Shown: positions 41,153-48,993 of the stretch, one piece after another
How positions within the stretch are numbered: position 1 is the stretch's first letter
Layout: every line of letters starts with the position of its first letter
NCBI GenBank assembly: GCA_902465435.1
Contig: CABQNH010000011.1
Span: forward strand, 1 to 51,848
Length of the DNA: 51,848 nt
Direction of reading: 5' to 3'
Origin: an uncultured Eubacteriales bacterium
GTDB taxonomy: Bacteria; Bacillota; Clostridia; Oscillospirales; Oscillospiraceae
Translations under genes and position numbers: made by a program
Notes under the pieces: model-generated
Database searches by the model: none
Seen by the model: the letters and a program-made list of their open reading frames with translations, nothing else
What the model was told of the DNA's origin: nothing

Positions 41153-42520
41153 ATGAAGATCATTATTGTTGGCGCGGGAAAGATCGGAAGCACACTGGCC
41201 GAGCAGCTTTCGCGCGAAGGCCACGACATTACGATCATCGACCAGAAAAAAGAAAGCATTGAGGAGCTTGGCAGCAAGCTCGACATCATGGTGATCGAGG
41301 GCAACGGCGTTGCGCTCCCGACGCTGCGGGAGGCCGGTGTGGAAACGGCGGATCTTTTGATCGCGGTGACGGCCTCGGACGAGAGAAATCTGCTGGCCTG
41401 CCTGATCGCAAAGAAGGCGGGCGCAAGACATACCATTGCCCGCGTGCGCAGCTCGGAGTATGCCGAAAATCTGCGCCTGATCAAGGATGATCTCGGGCTG
41501 AGCTTTTCCGTGAACCCCGAGTTCGCCACGGCCTGCGAGATCGCGCGCGTGATGCGCGTGCCGTCGGCGATCAAGATCGACACCTTTGCAAGGGGCCGTG
41601 TGGAGCTTTTAAAGGTGCGCATTGCGCAGGATTCTCCTTTGGCGGGGCTGAGCCTGATGGATCTGGGGAAATTCCACGCGCGCGTGCTGGTCTGCGCCGT
41701 GGAGCGCGGAGAAAAGCAGGTCTACATACCGGACGGCCAATTCCGGCTGGAGGCGGGCGACCGCATCAGCTTTATCGCGCAGCCGAAGCAGGCAAAGGTC
41801 TTTTTCAAGCAGATCGGCGTGCAGAAGAATCCGGTCAAGCAGGTGATGCTGATCGGCGGCGGCCGCATTGCGGCGGGCGTTGCGCGGCAGATGCTGGACT
41901 TCGGCGCAGAAGTGAAGATCATTGAACGCGACTACAGTGTCTGCGAGGCGCTGGCTGAGGCGCTGCCGCACGCCGTCATCATTCACGGCGACGGAACGGA
42001 TCAGCAGTGCCTGCAGGAGGAGGGCATCGAGGAGATGAACGCGGTCGCGTCGCTCACCGGTATGGACGAAGAGAATATTCTCATCAGTCTGTATGCGGCG
42101 AAGCACTCCAGCGCCAAGATCATAACCAAAATCAACCGAAGCGCTTTCTCGGATGTCATTTCCGATATGGAGCTGGGCAGCGTCTTTTATCCGCGCTACA
42201 TTGCGGCCGATGCGATCCTGCGCTATGTCCGTGCCATGCAGAATTCCGTCGGCTCCGGCGTCGAGACGCTCTACAAAATCGTCGGGAACAAGGCGGAGGC
42301 GCTGGAATTCCGGGTGACGGCAGGCTCCTGCCTGCGTGGCGTGCCGCTTATGAATCTCCCCTTGCGCAAAAACATTCTGATCGGCTCCATCAACCGACGT
42401 GGACGGATCCTGATCCCCGGCGGCCAGGATACGCTGGAGGTCGGCGATACGGTCGTCGTTGTGACGGGCGTCACCGGCCTGAATGAGCTGGACGATATTC
42501 TGGATAAGCGGAGAGGGTGA
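41153..42520 (+). CDS. trkA: Trk potassium uptake regulator TrkA
   Basis: A 455-residue cytosolic gating subunit of the Trk K+ uptake system with two RCK modules in tandem. Each has an NAD-binding Rossmann fold (IIIVGAGKIGSTLAEQL at residue 3; VMLIGGGRIAAGVARQML near 232) and a TrkA-C domain (LLKVRIAQDSPLAG, and a matching LEFRVTAGSCLRG near 380). The start is ATG 41153 after GGAGGGG (41137-41143); an upstream ATG at 41006 lies in the leader and lacks homology. The trkH channel follows after 3 bp. Confidence 0.96.
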   Translation: MKIIIVGAGKIGSTLAEQLSREGHDITIIDQKKESIEELGSKLDIMVIEGNGVALPTLREAGVETADLLIAVTASDERNLLACLIAKKAGARHTIARVRSSEYAENLRLIKDDLGLSFSVNPEFATACEIARVMRVPSAIKIDTFARGRVELLKVRIAQDSPLAGLSLMDLGKFHARVLVCAVERGEKQVYIPDGQFRLEAGDRISFIAQPKQAKVFFKQIGVQKNPVKQVMLIGGGRIAAGVARQMLDFGAEVKIIERDYSVCEALAEALPHAVIIHGDGTDQQCLQEEGIEEMNAVASLTGMDEENILISLYAAKHSSAKIITKINRSAFSDVISDMELGSVFYPRYIAADAILRYVRAMQNSVGSGVETLYKIVGNKAEALEFRVTAGSCLRGVPLMNLPLRKNILIGSINRRGRILIPGGQDTLEVGDTVVVVTGVTGLNELDDILDKRRG

Positions 42521-42523
42521 GCC

Positions 42524-43975
42524 ATGAATAAGCGAATGATTCTCTATCTGCTTGGGAATATTCTCATGATGCTGGCGGGCTTCATGCTGCTGCCCATTGC
42601 GACCGGCATTTTTTACGGGGAGACGGGCTATCAGGCCTTCCTGCCGGTCACGGTAGCCTGCCTTGTCGGCGGCTTCGTGATTACGCGCTTCCCGCCGAAG
42701 AAGCGGACGATGTACCCGAAGGACGGCTTTGTTATGGTTGCGCTGTGCTGGGTCATGATCAGCCTGATCGGCGCGCTGCCCTTTGTGATCTCCGGCCAGA
42801 TTCCGAACTATATCGACGCGATTTTTGAGACGGTTTCCGGCTTTACCACCACGGGCGCGAGCATTTTGAACCGCGTGGAGAGCCTTGACCACAGCATACT
42901 CATCTGGCGCAGCTTTACGCACTGGCTGGGCGGTATGGGAATTCTTGTATTCATGCTGGCGCTGTTGCCCTTCGTGGGCGGCGAGAGCATCTATCTGCTG
43001 CGCGCGGAATCTCCGGGGCCGGTCGTGTCCAAAATGGTGCCGAAGATGCGGCAGTCCTCCATGATCCTCTACAGCATTTACATCGGCATGACCCTGCTGC
43101 AGATTTTCTTATACTGGCTGGGCGACATGCCGTGGTTCGATAATCTGTGCCTGAGCTTCGGTACGGCCGGTACGGGCGGCTTTTCCATTCGCTCCTCCGG
43201 CCTTTCGGAATATTCTCCCTATCTGCAGACCGTGACGACGGTGTTCATGCTGCTGTTCGCCGTAAATTTCTCCATGTATTTTCTGCTTTTGCAGCGGAAG
43301 CTGCGCGAGATCGGAAGGAATACGGAGCTGCGCTGCTTCCTCGGTATCGTATTTGCGGCGATTGCGCTCATCGTGTTCAATACGCTGCAGGCAGGCGGCT
43401 GCTTTACGGGCGTCCGCGACGCCATTCACCACAGCGCGTTTTCCGTGGCATCCGTGATCTCCACGACCGGCTACGGTACCGTGGATTTTTCCAAGTGGCC
43501 TGCGTTTTCGCGGACGGTGCTGGTCTGCCTGATGCTCTGCGGCGCATGCGCCGGCTCGACCGGTGGCGGCATGAAGGTGTCGCGCGTGATCATTCTTGTA
43601 AAGTCTGCGTTTGCCGAGGTGCGCAAGCTTCTGCATCCGCATACGGTCAACGTCATGCATATGGACGGAAAGCGGGTCGAACGGGAGACGGTGCACGGCG
43701 TGCAGTCCTTCTTCGTGATCTACGTCGGACTGATGCTGCTTTCCATATTGCTGGTTTCGCTGGATAATCTGGATTCCGCTACGACGGTCACCTCCGTATT
43801 TTCCTGCGTCAATAACATCGGTCCCGGCACAAGCGCCCTTATCGGACCCTTCGGCAGCTATGCAGCCCTGTCCGACCTCTCCAAAATCGTACTGACGTTT
43901 GACATGCTCTTCGGGCGGCTGGAGATTTTCCCGATGCTCATTCTTTTAATGCCGAGCACCTGGCGCAGACGCTGA
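42524..43975 (+). CDS. trkH: Trk potassium uptake channel TrkH
   Basis: A 483-residue K+-translocating membrane subunit with four pore-loop repeats. The filter-like segments are visible: VSGFTTTGASI (about residue 105), SFGTAGTGGFSIRSSG (about 215), SVISTTGYGTVDF (about 315) and CVNNIGPGTSALIG (about 430). The cytosolic TrkA, encoded 3 bp upstream, binds it and gates it by nucleotide. The length is usual. No clear T-tract terminator follows; the 423-bp gap downstream carries a decayed repeat. Confidence 0.96.
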   Translation: MNKRMILYLLGNILMMLAGFMLLPIATGIFYGETGYQAFLPVTVACLVGGFVITRFPPKKRTMYPKDGFVMVALCWVMISLIGALPFVISGQIPNYIDAIFETVSGFTTTGASILNRVESLDHSILIWRSFTHWLGGMGILVFMLALLPFVGGESIYLLRAESPGPVVSKMVPKMRQSSMILYSIYIGMTLLQIFLYWLGDMPWFDNLCLSFGTAGTGGFSIRSSGLSEYSPYLQTVTTVFMLLFAVNFSMYFLLLQRKLREIGRNTELRCFLGIVFAAIALIVFNTLQAGGCFTGVRDAIHHSAFSVASVISTTGYGTVDFSKWPAFSRTVLVCLMLCGACAGSTGGGMKVSRVIILVKSAFAEVRKLLHPHTVNVMHMDGKRVERETVHGVQSFFVIYVGLMLLSILLVSLDNLDSATTVTSVFSCVNNIGPGTSALIGPFGSYAALSDLSKIVLTFDMLFGRLEIFPMLILLMPSTWRRR

Positions 43976-44398
43976 AACATAATGGATGCAGCCGCGTTTC
44001 TCTGCGGCAAGGGAGCAGGCTCCGGCGCTCCGGGCTTGCGCCGCAAAGCGGTTCATCCGGTTCGTAAACCTTAAAAAAGCAGTTTTGTACATTTTTTGAA
44101 GCATATCCATTCCGTTGTTGAAAAAATTTGAAGGAATTCGGATTGAAAATCAGGATACTATCTATTGTTTTTACTTTCTTTGGAACTCGCGCCCTGCCGT
44201 ACGCATGTACGCTGCCGGGCGCGGGTTCCCTTGCCTTTCGAACTTTTTGACGCGTCAGCCGATTTCATCGGGGGTTCTCTTGCTTTTTGCACAGAATATG
44301 ATAAAATAATGCAAAACAAGATCGAGGGCGCATTCTCCCGACAGTCCGCAGCGCGACGTCGGGGAATGCGCCGCAGCGAGAAAGGAGTGCTGGGCGTC
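43976..44398 (+). other. 423-bp gap with decayed element copy and P-type ATPase upstream region
   Basis: No coding frame. It contains a diverged dispersed element (44056-44258) and a possible promoter TTGCTT (44280-44285), 16-bp spacer, TAAAAT (44302-44307). Short frames (such as 44115-44309) read the repeat. Confidence 0.65.
44056..44258 (+). repeat. Diverged copy of the dispersed structured element
   Basis: Recognisable by TTTTTACTTTCTTTGGAACTC, the conserved CCGTACGCATGTACG loop and the right end TTTCGAACTTTTTGACG. The central stem is GAACTCGCGCCC (44183-44194) with GGGCGCGGGTTC (44217-44228): 12 pairs, longer than in the young copies and with the T-A pair replaced by T-G. The left terminus is degraded. 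Confidence 0.78.
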
Positions 44399-46795
44399 AT
44401 GCAGCAGGAACACGGCGCGCCGGTTGGACTGAGCGCACGCGAGGTGCAGATGCGGACGGAAAAGGGCTTGACGAACCATACGAGCATCCGCGCTGGAAAA
44501 AGCGTTCGCGAGATCGTGCTTTCCAATATTTTTACCTATTTTAATTTCATCTTTATGGTCATCACGGTGCTTTTGTGCGTCGTTGGATCCTTCCGCAATC
44601 TGACCTTTTTGCCGATCGTGATCGGCAATACGCTGATCGGAATTTTTCAGGAGATTCGCGCCAAGCGAACGCTGGATAAAATGAGCCTGCTCAATGCGCC
44701 GCATGCGACGGTGATCCGCGACGGTGCCCGGCGGCGCGTGCGCTCGGAGGAACTGGTGCAGGGCGATACCGTGATTTTTGCGGCGGGCGACCAAATCTGC
44801 GCGGATGCCCGCGTGCTGCAGGGAACGGTGCGCGCGAACGAAGCGCTTCTGACCGGCGAGGAGGATGAGATCGTCAAGGCACCGGGCGACCGACTTTTGT
44901 CCGGCAGCTTTGTGGTTTCCGGAGAATGCTGCGCCGTGCTGGAAAAGGTCGGCGCGGAGTCCTACATCTCCAAGCTGACCGCCGAGGCCAAAAATGTGGT
45001 GGAGGGCGAGCAGTCCGAGATGATCCGCTCCATCAACCGGATCGTCAAATGGATGGGCGTCATTCTGATCCCCATCGGCGGGATCCTGTTTTATCAATGC
45101 CGTTATGTCAACGCGGAGAGCCTGAAGGCCAGCGTGGTATCCACGGTTGCCGCCGTGATCGGCATGATCCCGGAGGGGCTGTATCTTTTGACGACGGTCG
45201 CTCTGGCACTCGGAACCATTCGGCTGGCACGCCGTAAGGTGCTGCTCAATGATATGAAGAGCATTGAGGCGCTGGCACGGGTCGATGTGCTGTGCGTGGA
45301 TAAGACCGGCACCATCACCGAGCCGAAAATGCAGGTGAGCGAGCTGATCCCTGCCGCGCAGGAAATCACGCAGGAGGCGCTTTGCGCGCAGCTCGCGCGC
45401 TATGTCTCCGCCGCGCAGGATCATAACGCGACCATGCTTGCCCTGCGGGAATACTGCGCGGGCAGGGCGCTGCCGCAGTCGGCGGAGGTGCGAAGCGTCC
45501 TTCCGTTTTCCTCCGCCAATAAGTACGGTGCGGTCACCTTTTCGGACGGAACGTGGGTTCTGGGCGCACCGGAATTCGTGCTGCGGGAGAAGGTCGGGCA
45601 ATATGAGGCGCTGACGCGGGACTATATGAATAAGGGCTACCGGGTGCTGACGCTGGCAAGGCAGACTGCGCCTGTCACGGAGCAGGGAACGGCGGCGGAT
45701 ATTCAGCCGGTAGGCTTCCTTGCGTTGACCAATGCGATTCGTGAGAATGCGGCCGAGACCTTCCGCTATTTCCGTGAACAGGGCGTCGCCGTGAAGGTCA
45801 TCTCGGGCGACCACCCCGCGACCGTTGCGGAGATCGCGCGCCTGGCCGGAATTGAGAACGCGGAGCGCTGCGTGGACGCCGCCACGCTTACGACACAGGA
45901 GGAGATCACGCGGGCTGCTGCGGAATACACGGTTTTTGGCCGCGTTACGCCGCGGCAGAAGCAGCAGCTTGTGCGCGCCATGCAGGAGGCCGGACACACG
46001 GTTGCCATGACGGGCGACGGTGTGAACGATATTCTTGCCATGAAGGACGCGAACTGCGCCATTGCTATGGCCTCCGGCAGCGAAGCCGTTTCGCAGGCCG
46101 CGCAGGTCGTTCTGCTCGACTCCGACTTTGCGCATATGCCGCATGTCGTGCTGGAGGGACGTCGGGTCGTAAATAATATTCAGCGATCGGCGAGTCTGTT
46201 CCTTGTGAAGAACATTTTCTCGCTTTTGCTTTCCATCATGGCGTCCGTCCTCGCGCTGTCCTATCCGCTGGAGCCGACGCACATTTCGCTGATCAGCATG
46301 TTTACGATCGGCGTGCCGGGCTTTTTGCTGGCGCTGGAGACGAACAAGAGCCGCATCTCCGGCAGCTTTATGAAGAACGTGCTGCTCTGCGCCCTGCCTG
46401 CCGCGCTGACCGACACCATTACGGTCGGTTCGCTTGCCGTTTTCGGACAGGTCTTTCAGATTCCGAGGAGCGTTGTGGCAACGTCGGCGACGCTGGTGCT
46501 CGCCGTGGTCGGCTTCATGATCCTGCGGAAGATCAGCACGCCGTTTAATTCGTATCGCCGCTTTGTCTTTTCCCTGAATCTGCTTGGAATGCTTCTGGCC
46601 TTCCTGTTCCTGCCGGACTTCTTCTCGATCGCCCGCATTCCGGCCGCCTGCGTGCAGCTTACGATCATTTTTTCCTTTGCCGCAGAGTCGATCTTCCGGA
46701 TTCTGACATGGATGACGGAACGGGGCGGCGAGGAGCTGCGCCGCCGCTGGAAAAGGCTGCGCCGCCGTTCCGCAGACCGGGAAACCAAAAATTGA
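44399..46795 (+). CDS. Cation-transporting P-type ATPase (CtpE/Exp7-like)
   Basis: A 798-residue P-type ATPase. Phosphorylation site DKTGTIT (Asp301), actuator loop LTGEED (152-156; TGEE rather than TGES), membrane motif PEGL (258-261), nucleotide-domain KYGAV and KVISGDHPATVAEIA, and hinge MTGDGVNDILAMKDANCAIAM. The PEGL motif, with TGE followed by an acidic residue, is that of the CtpE/Exp7 group, whose studied members are linked to Ca2+ transport. About ten membrane helices, six of them C-terminal. The start is ATG 44399, twelve bases after AAAGGAG. A small PF06541 membrane protein follows after 20 bp and is probably co-transcribed. The ion is inferred only. Confidence 0.92.
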   Translation: MQQEHGAPVGLSAREVQMRTEKGLTNHTSIRAGKSVREIVLSNIFTYFNFIFMVITVLLCVVGSFRNLTFLPIVIGNTLIGIFQEIRAKRTLDKMSLLNAPHATVIRDGARRRVRSEELVQGDTVIFAAGDQICADARVLQGTVRANEALLTGEEDEIVKAPGDRLLSGSFVVSGECCAVLEKVGAESYISKLTAEAKNVVEGEQSEMIRSINRIVKWMGVILIPIGGILFYQCRYVNAESLKASVVSTVAAVIGMIPEGLYLLTTVALALGTIRLARRKVLLNDMKSIEALARVDVLCVDKTGTITEPKMQVSELIPAAQEITQEALCAQLARYVSAAQDHNATMLALREYCAGRALPQSAEVRSVLPFSSANKYGAVTFSDGTWVLGAPEFVLREKVGQYEALTRDYMNKGYRVLTLARQTAPVTEQGTAADIQPVGFLALTNAIRENAAETFRYFREQGVAVKVISGDHPATVAEIARLAGIENAERCVDAATLTTQEEITRAAAEYTVFGRVTPRQKQQLVRAMQEAGHTVAMTGDGVNDILAMKDANCAIAMASGSEAVSQAAQVVLLDSDFAHMPHVVLEGRRVVNNIQRSASLFLVKNIFSLLLSIMASVLALSYPLEPTHISLISMFTIGVPGFLLALETNKSRISGSFMKNVLLCALPAALTDTITVGSLAVFGQVFQIPRSVVATSATLVLAVVGFMILRKISTPFNSYRRFVFSLNLLGMLLAFLFLPDFFSIARIPAACVQLTIIFSFAAESIFRILTWMTERGGEELRRRWKRLRRRSADRETKN

Positions 46796-46815
46796 ACTGG
46801 ATTGGAGAAAACAAC

Positions 46816-47556
46816 ATGCTACTGAAAACCTTGGAGACCTGGTTCCTCTGGGTCATGATCTACAGCATCATCGGCTGGATCTATGAAAGCACGATTTGCT
46901 CCGTCAGCCAACGCCGCTTTGTCAACCGCGGTTTTCTGAACGGCCCCTACTGTCCGATTTACGGAAACGGCGCGCTGCTCGTGATCCTCATTTTGGGGCG
47001 GATCCATAATCCTGTGCTCTTGTTTTTGCTCGGGGCGCTGGTCACCTGCTCTCTGGAGTATCTGACCTCGTACCTGATGGAGAAGCTGTTTCATGCGCGC
47101 TGGTGGGATTATTCCAAACGGAAATGCAACCTCAACGGACGTGTCTGCCTGCTGGGCGCGGTCGTGTTCGGCGCGTTTTCCGTAGCGCTGGTATTGGGCC
47201 TGCATCCGCTGGTCGTCTCCCTGACCGACCGATTGACCGGCATGACACGGCATATCGTGTCTCTCGCGCTTTTGGCGGCAATGATCGCGGATTACATCGT
47301 CACGCTGACCGGCATGGCGGGCTTCCGGACGAGACTGGAGGAGATCGCCGATTATCTTGAGCAGCAGAAGGAAGAGAGCAAGCTGCGCGCGTCCGAGGCC
47401 TATCTCAAGCGCCGGGCGGAGCTGAAACGGCGTCTGAGCCTGCAGCAGCGCAGATTGATTGCCGCCTTCCCAACGCTGAAAATGAAGAAGCCGAAGCACG
47501 ACGAGACGCTGCAGAAGCTGCGTGAGGCGCTGCGCAAGGCTAAGGAACGCCGCTGA
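46816..47556 (+). CDS. PF06541-type (CmpB-like) membrane protein, 'putative ABC transporter permease'
   Basis: A 246-residue membrane protein with five or so hydrophobic segments in the first 170 residues (WFLWVMIYSIIGWIYE, FLNGPYCPIYGNGALLVILIL, VLLFLLGALVTCSLEYLTSYLMEKLF) and a conserved WWDYSKRKCNLNGRVCLLGAVVFG. The last 75 residues are a strongly charged helix (EEIADYLEQQKEESK, ALRKAKERR). The family is annotated as ABC-transporter-like but has no ATPase partner here, and its function is unknown. ATG 46816 has GGAG nine bases ahead. It lies between the P-type ATPase (20 bp) and the hydrolase (21 bp), so all three are likely one operon. Confidence 0.85.
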   Translation: MLLKTLETWFLWVMIYSIIGWIYESTICSVSQRRFVNRGFLNGPYCPIYGNGALLVILILGRIHNPVLLFLLGALVTCSLEYLTSYLMEKLFHARWWDYSKRKCNLNGRVCLLGAVVFGAFSVALVLGLHPLVVSLTDRLTGMTRHIVSLALLAAMIADYIVTLTGMAGFRTRLEEIADYLEQQKEESKLRASEAYLKRRAELKRRLSLQQRRLIAAFPTLKMKKPKHDETLQKLREALRKAKERR

Positions 47557-47577
47557 CCGGCGGCGCGGAGGAGAGCA

Positions 47578-48564
47578 ATGGAAGAGAACCGCAAAAAAAG
47601 CGCAATTCGGGCGGCAACCGTGGTTACGGCTGCCGCCGCGGCGGTTGTCGCCGCAGGCGCAGCCGCGACGCAGCTTCTGGTAAAAACGGCGCTTGACCGC
47701 GAGGAGCCGAGGCTCGTGCGCCGCTTTGGGAAAAAGCGCGTTCGCACGGCGCGCGACCGCGACTATGGCCGCGCGCGTCACGACGCGGCGAAAAAACTGG
47801 AGGCGCTGCCGCATGAGGTCGTCACGCTGGTGAGCCATGACGGAGAGCAGCTCTGCGGCCACTGGTTTCCCTGCAAAAATGCGAAACGGGCGGTGCTTGC
47901 CATGCATGGCTGGCGCTCAAGCTGGAGTGCGGACTTTGGGCTGATCGCCGAGTTCTGGTTCCGCACGGGCTGCAGCGTCCTGTTTGCCGAGCAGCGCGGA
48001 CAGAACAACAGCGGCGGGGATTATATGGGCTTCGGGCTGGCAGAACGCTTCGACTGCCTGAATTGGGCAAACTGGATCGACGCACGGGAGAAGGGCAAGC
48101 TGCCGATTTATCTCAGCGGCGTTTCAATGGGAGCCTCTACCGTGCTGATGGCGGCGGGACTGCGCCTGCCGGAGAATGTGCGCGGTGTGATCGCCGACTG
48201 CGGCTTTACGTCGCCGGAGGCGATTTGGGAGCACGTTGCGCAGGAAAAGCTGCATCTTGGCCGATCCCGGCTGCGCAGCGCGCTGGTGGATCGGCAGTTC
48301 CGCCGCCGGCTGAAAATGAGCGCCCACGCCGACTCGACCACGCAGGCGCTGCGCCGCTGCAAAATTCCGGTGCTGCTGATCCACGGCACGGAGGATCGCT
48401 TCGTGCCGATCGAGATGAGCTACGAGAATTATTTGGCCTGCGCCTCGCCGAAGCGTCTGCTCATTGTGCCGGGCGCGGCGCATGCGCAGAGCTGTTTTGT
48501 GGAGCCGGAGCGCTATGAGGCTGCAGTGGCGGCGCTGTTTGCAGACTGCGAACGCATGGAATGA
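47578..48564 (+). CDS. Alpha/beta hydrolase with N-terminal membrane anchor
   Basis: A 328-residue serine hydrolase of the BAAT/acyl-CoA thioester hydrolase or dienelactone-like alpha/beta type. One N-terminal Ala/Val-rich helix (residues 10-35) probably anchors it outside the membrane. The fold elements are clear: oxyanion-hole MHGWRSS (109-115), nucleophile elbow GVSMGAS with Ser183, acid in HGTEDRFVP (about Asp272) and His in PGAAHAQS (about residue 302). The ATG has GGAGGAG just upstream. It is third in a likely operon with the P-type ATPase and the PF06541 protein. The substrate is unknown; similar proteins are common in clostridia. Confidence 0.9.
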   Translation: MEENRKKSAIRAATVVTAAAAAVVAAGAAATQLLVKTALDREEPRLVRRFGKKRVRTARDRDYGRARHDAAKKLEALPHEVVTLVSHDGEQLCGHWFPCKNAKRAVLAMHGWRSSWSADFGLIAEFWFRTGCSVLFAEQRGQNNSGGDYMGFGLAERFDCLNWANWIDAREKGKLPIYLSGVSMGASTVLMAAGLRLPENVRGVIADCGFTSPEAIWEHVAQEKLHLGRSRLRSALVDRQFRRRLKMSAHADSTTQALRRCKIPVLLIHGTEDRFVPIEMSYENYLACASPKRLLIVPGAAHAQSCFVEPERYEAAVAALFADCERME

Positions 48565-48993
48565 CGGCAAGGGGCGCGCGGTCTTCGGCGGAAAGCGCGG
48601 CCTGAGGAAAATTCAAAGCCGGGATATCGCGGCAGCTGTAAGAGGTTTTCCGGCGAGAGCGGAAGAGAAAAGACCCAGCGTCCGCCGCAGGAGATTGCGC
48701 CAAGGGCCAACGGGCGAACGCAGGGACGTGCCGCAGGCTTCCGGCATCTGCGCCTTCGGGGCGCTCCGCTGACCGCGCAAAAAATGGCTGCTGTGCGCGG
48801 TGAAATTTAAGAATTCGGTATGACGGAACAAAAAGTGTTCATTCTGTAAAAAATATTTCAATTTTTTTACGAAATATCACGGAAAATGTTTGCAAAGCGG
48901 TAGGGGATATGCTATAATCTCTCCGCAAAAGGATCTACTATAATCTGAAACGGATCTGATACCGTTTCCCAAATGACGAAAGGGGCAAAAAAT
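48565..48993 (+). other. 429-bp gap before ppdK
   Basis: No convincing gene. The first 220 bases are GC-rich with weak hairpins (ACCGCGC/GCGCGGT, about 48773-48801). The last 170 become AT-rich and end in the ppdK promoter. Confidence 0.6.
48890..48918 (+). promoter_or_regulatory. ppdK promoter
   Basis: TTGCAA (48890-48895), 17-bp spacer, perfect TATAAT (48913-48918), about 70 bases before the ppdK start; an AT-rich stretch upstream could act as an UP element. Confidence 0.85.

Noticed and set aside
44255..46282. 675-residue minus-strand frame
   Set aside because: Antisense shadow of the P-type ATPase.
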